Source: Microbotryum silenes-acaulis
Taxonomy: Eukaryota; Basidiomycota; Microbotryomycetes; Microbotryales; Microbotryaceae
Reading direction: 5' to 3'
Assembly (NCBI GenBank): GCA_003665825.1
Contig: QPFY01000004.1
Span: 1,426,001-1,490,000 of the forward strand
Length of the DNA stretch: 64,000 nucleotides
Position numbers and translations under genes: made by a program. Numbering within the stretch: the stretch's first letter is position 1; each line of letters opens with the position of its first letter. Positions 55,994 through 64,000 of the stretch are shown here, one piece after another. The notes beneath the pieces are model-generated. The model worked only from the letters and a program-made list of their open reading frames with translations, searched no databases and had not been told where the DNA came from.

Positions 55994-56998
55994 ATGGCCG
56001 TGCATGACGTCGGTGAGTCAAGGGGTCATGCGAGGTGGGATGTGGGGCAGGTGGAGACGGAATCGGGGCTAACACTGTCGGTTGCTTATCCAGATCGTTC
56101 AGTGGCTTCAACTTCTGCACCGGCTGCTACCCCTACAAAGTATCAGAGCTCGTCATGGATCTCGAACTGCCTCGACTTCCAAACGAACCACCTGCCGTCT
56201 TACACTCCCGACCTCTCCCAACCCGGCACCTCGCTCGACGAGCACTATTTGACGCTCGCTTTGATCTACTCGAGGTTGTCCATGTCCAGAAGAGGATCCA
56301 TGGCCTGCATCTTCGTCAAACCACCTCCAACTGACCACTCCATCCGACCATGGGATCCCGACTCTACGCTCGGCGCAAAGTCTTTCGACTTTCTTGGCTC
56401 CGTCCTCGTGCACTCCAACAATACCCCTTTGCCCTCACCCATGGAGCATACTCCCGGGAATACAAAGAATAACCCTCACCTGGCTAGCTCGTCCAAGCAC
56501 TACCACGTTCTGCAAAGCAAACAGACCGAACTCCATGCCGAAGCTCGGTGCATCTCCTTCGCCGCCTCCCGAGGTATCAACCTTCAAGGTTCGACCGCGT
56601 ACATCACCTTCCCACCTTGCTACGCCTGCTTCCCATTACTCCTGACCTGCGGCGTCAAACGCCTGGTTTACCGACGATCGTTGTTGCTCAAGGAAGGACG
56701 AGGTCTCGCGAACGAGTTCGGCGTCGACTTGGTCGAGGTAATGACCGGCGATGAGAAGATGAGGAAACGCGCCGCCGAGTATTGGCTCAGTGTTGGTGAG
56801 ACAAAAGAAAGGACTAGAGAAAGGTCGGATAAGTGGTGGGCTGAGAAAGGGTGGCCCAAATTTGTGCAGAAAGCTACTTTGGAGGCGAAGCAGGGTTCGG
56901 AAGGCGCGGTTCGGGAGGAGTCCGAGGAGGGGCTGATGGAAGGTGGTCCGAGCGAATTGGTGGCATCTCCGAAGAGGAGAAGATTGGATATCACATGA
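55994..56998 (+). CDS. CMP/dCMP deaminase-like zinc protein
   Basis: Two exons (55994-56012 and 56094-56998) give 307 residues. The zinc-dependent deaminase core is clear: TELHAEARCISFAASRG (HAE, zinc His and catalytic Glu) and TFPPCYACFPLLLTCGVKRL (PCxxC, zinc cysteines). Upstream, DEHYLTLALIYSRLSMSRRG and ACIFVKPP followed by FLGSVLVHSNNTPL match the first strands of the fold. A long insertion rich in His, Ser and Asn lies between (about residues 140-170), and the C terminus is a 90-residue charged tail with a basic end (KRRRLD). Substrate is uncertain: dCMP, tRNA adenosine (Tad2/Tad3-like) or another pyrimidine. The first exon is only 19 nt; the 81-nt intron has no stop and is a multiple of three, so an unspliced form would also be open. 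Confidence 0.75.
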   Translation: MAVHDVGESRGHARWDVGQVETESGLTLSVAYPDRSVASTSAPAATPTKYQSSSWISNCLDFQTNHLPSYTPDLSQPGTSLDEHYLTLALIYSRLSMSRRGSMACIFVKPPPTDHSIRPWDPDSTLGAKSFDFLGSVLVHSNNTPLPSPMEHTPGNTKNNPHLASSSKHYHVLQSKQTELHAEARCISFAASRGINLQGSTAYITFPPCYACFPLLLTCGVKRLVYRRSLLLKEGRGLANEFGVDLVEVMTGDEKMRKRAAEYWLSVGETKERTRERSDKWWAEKGWPKFVQKATLEAKQGSEGAVREESEEGLMEGGPSELVASPKRRRLDIT

Positions 56999-57924
56999 GC
57001 GGGATCTTGATTGTGTAATCATGCTTCCTATTTTGCTGTGCTCACTTTACGACAACTGGTGGTGGCCGGGTGCTTCCGTCAGGAGCAAAATGATCTTTGA
57101 GCACGAAGCGCAGACAAAGCAGGTGCATGTGGGCATAGTTTAGAGACGAGCAAGTGATGGTCTACCATTTTGTGCAGATGGCGGCATCTTCTGCTGGGAC
57201 ACCCCGCTAAGCCCGCTAAGGGTCGACTGGGTCAAGTCAATCACGTGACTGACGCCCTTTTCGCCGATTCATCTTCGACTCGGAAAGGGGGCGCCGCGGC
57301 CGACCGGCGGTAAACTGCTCCTTTCCGACCCTGGGCAGCATGAGAATTGGTGACATTGGCACGTCCCGGCGGATAATTAGGGCTAGTCTAGGCGCAGTGC
57401 CTACTTCCCCTGCTGTCATACTTTCGTCAGGGGCTTTGATGGGTTTCGCGGTGAGTTCAAGTCTCGGTGCTCGAGTCGCTGAGTCACAGCGAGGCTTGAC
57501 AGCGCCACGGACTGAAACACGGAGCTACGAAATTCGGGAGTCCGCGCCCGAGTGTCATAGCGCGCAAAAATCTACATGATAGCAGAATGCTTACAATCAG
57601 GAAAACTTGTATACGCGATTGAACGGGAAGTGAGGAAATCACGAAGTTCTATACGACGGGACCATTAAGTTTTCATCTAGGTTTTTTACCACTGGACTTC
57701 ACGAAGCCAGACAAAGTGGCGATCGCGAAGCGAGCCAGGTAGGCCAATGAAGACTCGCCGAATGTCAGTCCGGATCGCGAAGGCGTGATCTTCGTCGCGC
57801 TGGGCTTCGCGGGTCGGATCGCCTCCATCGCCGCTCTCTGCCTCTTCCTCTTGCTCGCTACGCACGCGCACGATTGTGCCCCTACTTTCGTTGCCTCGGC
57901 CCAGCTCGTACTCCTTGCCTGACC
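56999..57924. other. Intergenic region upstream of MET5
   Basis: About 925 bp between tandem plus-strand genes. It contains a CACGTG at about 57242-57247, the core bound by Cbf1 in yeasts and linked there to sulfur genes; a functional role here is inference. Open frames on both strands do not look coding. Confidence 0.4.
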
Positions 57925-60900
57925 ATGTCGAGCTCTAGCCTGCACTCGTCCGTGTCGAGCACGTCGCGCATCCCGGGCGCGCAGTTGCTTTCGAGCGCCG
58001 TACTTTCGCCGGCCTCGTTCGCCTCCGCGCCCACGCCCTCGCCACCAGCGCTCGTGGTCCTCTCGCCATCGGAGCTCGTCCAATTACTGCCGTCGCTCAA
58101 GCCTTTGCTGCGATCGCCCGTCGTTCTTCAAGTCTCGACTGCTGCCTCGAATGGTGACCACTCGGCTGTCACTGCCCTGCGCTCGACCGGCCTCCCCTTG
58201 CTGTACTCGGCCAACCAGCAGCAAGCCGACGCGAACGCGCTCGTCGCAGCTCATGTAGCCGCCCAAGGTCGTGCCGTCCTGCACTTTGGCGAGTTTGCTG
58301 CGGATGCCATCTCGTTGGGACAGAATGTCAGTGTATCGCAAGACTGGGTCTTCGGTGCCGCCGCCGTCGCCGGTTCGTCTGCGCAGTCCAATGGCAAGTT
58401 CGCGAACGGTTCTTCGAATGGCCACTCGCACGCAGCTTCGACTGCGGATGCTTTGCTGGCCTCGTTCGAATCGGCTTTTGGCGCTTTGCCGAGCTCGAAC
58501 GCTGCTTCGGCCGTCACCTCGTCGGGATCGGGGTCGACGGTCGTGTTGGCGCTGGGCGACGTCGCTGCCTTGGCCTCGTCGCTCCCCGCCGATGTCACTC
58601 TCGTCTCGCTCAACCTCTACCGACCTCTCTCGGCGCAACGTATCCGTCAGTTTGTTCCATCAGGCACATCGAACGTCGTCGTGCTCGAGCAAAACTACCA
58701 AAAGACCGCCAAGTGGTCGCCCCTGTTCCTCGACGTCGTCGGAGCCTTCGCGGACAGCGACGATGAGGCGCAGGTCCCAACCATCCTTTCTGCAACGCTT
58801 GGCCAAGTCCAAGATGGAAACGTGGCGTTCAAGGCTATCCAAGGTGAGTTCAATCCGCAGTGCTTTTTCCAACGTAGCGATTGATGGCCAAAGGCTGATC
58901 TCACCGTCCCTCCGTCGATCGCCGCCAGACGCCGTCGCCACTGGATTGAGCCCCATCACACTTGGCACCATCCCTTCGCCCTCGGGCGCATCTGCGTCCA
59001 CCTCGGCGGCTGTTGCCCCTCCCAAACACGATTCCACATACACGAACTTGTTGAACGAAGTTTTCGGCCAGCGACTGTGGGTGGCCAACGCGCCCTCTTC
59101 TTTGTTCCCCTCGACCTCGACCTCGACCATCTCGGCCACTTCACCCGAGTACGCCCTCGGACACGTCCTTGGCGCGCAAAAGAAGCAAGAGGAGCTTCGC
59201 CGAGCCGTCCGCGAGGCCGTGGCTGCACCGGGGATCGACGAGTCGGCAGCCAAGGCGCTTACCGCATGGCTGCAGGACGACCGCAGCGACAAGGTCGTCA
59301 AGGCTGCTTCGGACGCTGCCGCCAAAGTTGCCTCGTCTTCGCTCCGTGAGGCCCAGTTTGGTCGCAAGTCTAACTGGATCATTGGCTCCGAGACTTGGTC
59401 CCACGATCTCGGTGCTTCGGGTCTGCACCACGCCCTCTCGACGGGAGCCGACGTCAACTTGCTCTTGATCGACACGACCCCTTACGCTCTCCCCGGCGAA
59501 GGACGCACACCTTCTCAACGCCGCAAGGATGCCGGCTTGTACGCCATGACGTACGGCAACGCCTACGTCGCATCCGTCGCCGTTTACGGTGATTTCTCGC
59601 AGACCTTGCGTGCCTTTGCCGAAGCCGATGCGTACAAGGGCCCTTCGATCATCCTCGCGTACTTGCCCGGAGGCGAGAATGACTCGACCCGAGCGCTCGA
59701 AATTCTCAAGCAGACGAAGAAGGCGATCGAGATTGGCACATGGCCTTTGTATCGATGGGACCCTTCGGCCGAGGCTCGAGGCGCCGAGGTCTTTGAGCTC
59801 GACTCGGAGAAGATCAAGGCTGATTTGAGGACTTTCCTCGATCGCCAGAACCACCTGACCGAGCTCAGTGCGCGATTACCGACCTTCGGTGAGGCGCTTG
59901 AGAGCGGCGCTGGCACCAAGTTGGTCGCTCTGCAGAAAAAGAAGGCACGAGAGGCCTTTGACGCCCTTTCCAACGCGCTCGAGGGTCCTCCTCTGCTCGT
60001 TCTCTTCGCGTCCGATGGTGGTAACGCCGAGAAGCTTGCGAGGAAGTTCGTCGGTCGCGCCCGACAACGCGGTGTCGCTGCTCGCGCCCTTGCCTTCGAC
60101 GACATGCCGATCGAAGATGTCCCCTTTGAGAAGAACATTGCCTTTTTCACCTCTGTCGCCGGACAGGGTGAATTCCCTCAGAACGGCCGTGAGCTGTGGA
60201 AGGCCCTCCAAGCGCGTAAGGTCCCCGACCTCGCCGAGGTGCAGTTCTCCGTCTTCGGTCTCGGTGACTCGCACTACTGGCCGCGAAAAGAGGATGCGCA
60301 CTACTACAACAAGGCGTGCAAGGATCTGCACAAAGCCCTGCTCGAGTTGAACGCGCAAGAGATCGTGCCCCTCGGTCTCGGTGACGACCAGGACCCGGAT
60401 GGACCGCAGACCGCTTACAAGGTCTGGGAGCCGGCCATGTGGAAGGCGCTTGGCGTTGATGGCTTTGAGTGGAACGAACCCGAGCTCGAGCCCATCACGA
60501 ACGAGCACATCAAGATTGCGTCCAACTACCTCCGAGGCACGATCAAGGAAGGTCTCGAGGACACGACGACGGGTGCGCTCGCCGAGTCCGATGGTCAGTT
60601 GACCAAATTCCACGGCATCTACCAACAAGACGACCGAGATATCCGCGACGAACGCAAGGCCGCAGGCCTCGAGCCTGCCTACTCTTTCATGGTCCGCATG
60701 CGCTTGCCCGCTGGTGTGTGCACCCCGTCGCAGTGGCTTGCCGTTGACGAGATCGCCGACCGCCGAGGTAACAACACGTTCAAGCTTACGACGCGCCAGA
60801 CATTCCAGTTCCACGGCATTGTCAAAGCCAACCTTAAGCCCGCGATGCAAGAGATCAACAAGATGTTGCTCGACACCATCGCTGCGTGCGGTGACGTCAA

Positions 60901-62269
60901 CCGAACCGTCATGTGCTCGGCCAACCCCAACCTTGGCCCTCTGCATAGCAAGGTCTTTGACTTTGCCAAGGAGTTGTCGGACGGTCTTATGCCACAGACG
61001 AGCGCGTACGCCGAGATTTGGCTCGACAAGAAGCAGATCGTTGGCGAGGCCGTCAAGGATGTGGAACCCATGTATGGCGAGTATTACTTGGTCAGTTGTA
61101 GCGGCTTGCCAATATTGGATCCGGCCCTTCAAGCCAGCTGACCGCTTTCTCACTCACAGCCTCGCAAGTTCAAGATCGCCATTGCCGTCCCACCGACGAA
61201 CGATGTCGATGTCTACTGCCACGATCTCGGTTACATCGCCATCCTCGACGCGAATAAGGAGCTTCTCGGCTTCAACATCACCATCGGTGGAGGTATGGGT
61301 GTCACCCACTCAATGAAGTCGACCTACCCTCGCTTGGCGGACGTCGTCGGTTTCTGCACGCCCGAGCAAGGCCTCGAGGTCGCCAAGGCCGTCCTGACGA
61401 CGCAGCGCGATAACGGCAACCGTGCGAACCGCAAGAACGCGCGTGTCAAGTACACCGTCGACCGCATGGGCATCGATGCATTCAAGGCCGAGGTCGAGAA
61501 ACGCCTCGGGTACAACCTTCAGCCGGCCAAGCTGTTCGAGTTTACGTCCAACGTCGATCAGTTCGGTTGGCAGACCGGCCACGACGGCAAGAAGCACTTT
61601 ACCTGCTTCGTCGAGAACGGCCGTGTTCAGGATGAGCCGGGACGACCTTACAAGACCGGTCTTGCTACGATCGCCAAGGCGCACAAGGGTATGTTCCGCC
61701 TCACCGCGAATCAGCATCTCATCATCTCCGACATCCCCGCCGAGGAGGAGAAGACGATTCAGTCGATTCTTTCCAAGTACAACCTCGACAAGGTCGACTT
61801 CTCCGGCTTGCGCTTGTCGTCGGCGGCTTGCGTCGCGTTCCCGACTTGCGGTCTTGCCATGGCCGAGTCAGAGCGATACCTCCCCGTCCTGATTGACAAA
61901 GTCGAGAAGGTGATGGAGGAGGAGGGCTTGCGCAACGACTCGATCACGATGAGGATGACGGGTTGCCCCAACGGGTGCGCACGACCATGGGCCGCTGAAG
62001 TCGCATTTGTCGGCAAGGCACCAGGCACGTACCTCATGTTGCTCGGCGGTGGGTACTGGGGTCAACGCCTGAACAAGATCTACCGCGAGTCGGTGAACGA
62101 AGAAGAGATCCTGGCGATCTTGAGGCCGATGCTTAAGGAGTACGCGCTCGAGCGCAACGACGGTGAACGCTTTGGTGACTTTGTCATTCGCAAGGGCTAC
62201 ATCACCGCGACCGAGAGTGGGAAGCAGTTTTACGAGGAGATGGCTCCGGGGATGGAGGTTGAAGCATGA
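57925..62269 (+). CDS. MET5: Sulfite reductase (NADPH) beta subunit
   Basis: Reduces sulfite to sulfide in sulfur assimilation, using siroheme and a [4Fe-4S] cluster. Three exons (57925-58843, 58929-61090, 61160-62269) give 1,396 residues, close to yeast Met5 (1,442). The N-terminal third resembles a pyruvate-ferredoxin-oxidoreductase-like region (NWIIGSETWSHDLGASGLHH, KSNWII). A flavodoxin-like domain follows at about residues 670-800 (LVLFASDGGNAEKLARKFVG, FTSVAGQGEFPQN, FSVFGLGDSHYW). Then the siroheme domain: FMVRMRLPAGVCTPSQWLAV, KLTTRQTFQFHGIVK, CSANPNLGPLH, LGFNITIGGGMGVTHSMKST. The cluster cysteines are in AACVAFPTCGLAMAESE and TGCPNGCARPW. The alpha subunit (MET10) is not in this window. 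Last residues GMEVEA. Confidence 0.95.
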
Positions 62270-64000
62270 AAATCCGAGTTCGAGTCCGTGCGTCTCTGCT
62301 GTGCGGAACGGGATTTATAGTCTTGTCTTTGAGCCTGTTTCTCGTTTAGGGGCCCTTTATCCCTGAAGCTCTCTAGAGCTGAAGGTTTGTTCAACTAAAA
62401 TTGGGGGGGCGGGGGGGGCGAGCTGGGGAAATTGATGACAATCTCAACATTAGTAATCCCTGAAGCTCTTTAGCTCTTTAGAGCTGAAGGTTTGTTCAAG
62501 GAAAATTGGGGGGCGCGAGCTTGGAAAATTGACGACGATCTCAACATTACTAATTCTCGTTGGCGGGGGGCGGCTCCGGCACAGGCCCGCGCGCAAGGCC
62601 AGCAGCCGGCAGCCAGCCGGCACAAGCTGGCACAGACCTGCAGAGACCGGCGCGGAACGGCGGCGAACGGCACGGAGTGCAAAGTCCTGTAGTAGGCGTG
62701 CGCTTCGGCGCGTCTGATCGCTGTGTGCGAACATCAACATCTCAGTAGCTCATGGTACAGCCCTCCTCGGAGCACCGTGGAGTAGTTCATCAGTCACGAA
62801 CGGTGCTCAGTCGGTCAGACACACCAGTCATTGGTATCAAGTGGCATTTGTATCCACCCACCCTGCGGCGATGTCGATCTCTCCCAGTTCACGTGTCTTA
62901 GTCGTGCCTCCCGACGCCGAGTCATTAGACAGCATCTCCGAGGGAGCTTGGCTTGACAACAGGCAGTCGCTCGTGCCAACATGGCGAACGAGTACAGTAC
63001 GCTTATTATGGACCGAACAGATTTGGTGCCTCACATTCGCTTGACGACGATCTAGTGATCAAGTGCTCATTGCGACAGCTCGTCTTGTCCAACGTCAAAC
63101 TTCGTTTGGAACAACTGCAGATTCTTTGTCAGACTCACAACTTGCAAAGCTACTCTCTTCGGCGATCAAGGGCTAGAGAACTGTTTTTGCGTATTAGATT
63201 GCCTTTATGCACTGAGAGTTGTCCAGCATGTGAGAGTGGCTACATCTTCAAGCGAAGCACAGCCAATGACATCATTCTGGTCCTCAGACGGCATTGCAGT
63301 GCCACCTACCCCGCCACACGGTCTACCGGCACAAAACATTGGAGTCGTGTCAAGCAGAACTGAGCAAGGAGATTTTTGAACGAGAGAAAGGTCATTGACA
63401 AAGAATGCAACTCAGAACAGACGACGGGCGGCGACCAACAAGGACAGCCACCCTGATGACGACACACGGCTTCGCCAAACCACGGACGCGCAGGCGACGG
63501 CGTCAATGACTTCGGAGCAGAGGCCGCCGACAAGGATCGTGAAATGTCTTCGGGACGCGCGGCTGGCTCTTGAATGAAATGTGGATTTGTCGTTGGAGTC
63601 TCTAGCCTTGTCTTGTGGTGGTTATTTATTGAAACTGAACAGCGATGTGCTGAACGAGTTGGCGGCAGGGACGAGCCAATGAGTTCGTAATCAAGTGAAG
63701 AAGAGGAGACAAAGACGCGAATAGCGCGCACGACTAATACAAAGTGGAGACGCGCGTAGTGCGGATTTAAGGCAAGAGTAATTTACTTCAACATTATTCG
63801 CTTGCGGCTAAGTAGGACGTACTGCCTATCCTCGGGCCATGCAGTGGTTGTGAGTGTGACTTTATAGAGGGCACTGGAGGTTCAGGGACTGGTCGCCGCC
63901 CCGCGGTGCGTTAATTTGCAATCTACATCTATCTATCTACATCTACATAAAATAATGCACGACTTAAATAAGGTTCTCAGCCGCGCGCGCGCGCGCGCCG
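62270..64000. other. 3' region without a confident gene
   Basis: Holds the MET5 3' end, a 97-bp tandem duplication (62359-62552), a GC-rich segment at 62555-62680 with repeated GCCGGCA/AGCCGGC words, a plus-strand open frame at 62953-63363 (137 residues, with a CPACESGY motif but no recognisable family and no good start), a TCTATCTACATCTA repeat at about 63921-63945 and a (GC)n run at about 63980-63998 by the window end. Confidence 0.4.
62359..62552 (+). repeat. Tandem direct duplication, period about 97 bp
   Basis: Copy 1 (62359-62455) and copy 2 (62456-62552) both begin ATCCCTGAAGCTCT, share GAGCTGAAGGTTTGTTCAA, a run of Gs, and end ATCTCAACATTA. Copy 2 has a short internal duplication (CTTTAG) and fewer Gs. 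It starts about 90 bp after the MET5 stop. Confidence 0.8.

Noticed and set aside
59876..61153. 425-codon open frame antisense to MET5
   Set aside because: Long antisense frames are common opposite GC-rich coding sequence; no protein features.
62953..63363. 137-residue plus-strand frame with CPACESGY
   Set aside because: No good start context, no splice partner, no recognisable domain; composition is not clearly coding.

Overview
The window is a gene-dense stretch of a nuclear fungal chromosome. Almost every gene is split by short GT-AG introns (mostly about 50-140 nt), many donors read GTGAGT or GTCAGT, the DNA is GC-rich, and genes lie on both strands without operons. The proteins are typical fungal housekeeping proteins. 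Density, GC content and intron richness suggest a basidiomycete, possibly a Pucciniomycotina/Microbotryomycetes-type yeast; this is inference, as no rRNA or marker gene is present.

Layout. 1-4.5 kb: the 3' part of an unrecognised acidic gene, a DUF2015 small membrane protein, and a Cdc4/Mlc1 myosin essential light chain (minus). 4.5-7.7 kb: a 3.2 kb divergent spacer with a short repeat family, a 37-bp motif shared by both flanking promoters, and a probably decayed gene. 7.7-14.5 kb: ribulose-phosphate epimerase, TRM82, ERV1 (minus) and prephenate dehydrogenase TYR1. 14.5-18.2 kb: a possible 77-residue protein (minus) and a serine-rich hypothetical protein. 18.6-25.1 kb (minus): a Vps3/TGFBRAP1-type CORVET subunit and ribosomal protein eS4. 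25.1-27.3 kb: non-coding, with a long inverted repeat. 27.3-32.3 kb (minus): proteasome alpha subunit PRE10, TIM10 and an ACC-synthase-like aminotransferase. 32.3-35.7 kb: no confident gene. 35.7-39.4 kb: two hypothetical proteins around BNA1. 39.5-49.0 kb (minus): a kinesin-6-like motor and the DNA polymerase alpha catalytic subunit. 49.6-57.0 kb: an arrestin-like protein, the SelO/YdiU AMPylase, a hypothetical protein (minus) and a CMP/dCMP deaminase-like protein. 57.9-62.3 kb: sulfite reductase beta subunit MET5. 62.3-64 kb: a 97-bp tandem duplication and no confident gene.

The genes do not form one pathway. They cover independent core functions: pentose phosphate, tyrosine, NAD and sulfur metabolism; mitochondrial import and disulfide relay; translation; proteolysis; endosomal tethering; cytokinesis; and DNA replication. 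No biosynthetic cluster, virus, CRISPR array or convincing intact transposon is visible.

The most unusual feature is gene architecture. Two genes have an intron inside the start codon (AT|G). One has a first coding exon that is only ATG, and another probably a 9-nt first exon. Two genes carry 13-nt microexons, and one of them also has two GC-AG introns. Two further introns are multiples of three without stops, so they could be retained in frame. Non-coding observations worth checking are the 37-bp promoter motif or terminal inverted repeat, the foldback element at 26.2-26.5 kb, and the tandem duplication at 62.4 kb.
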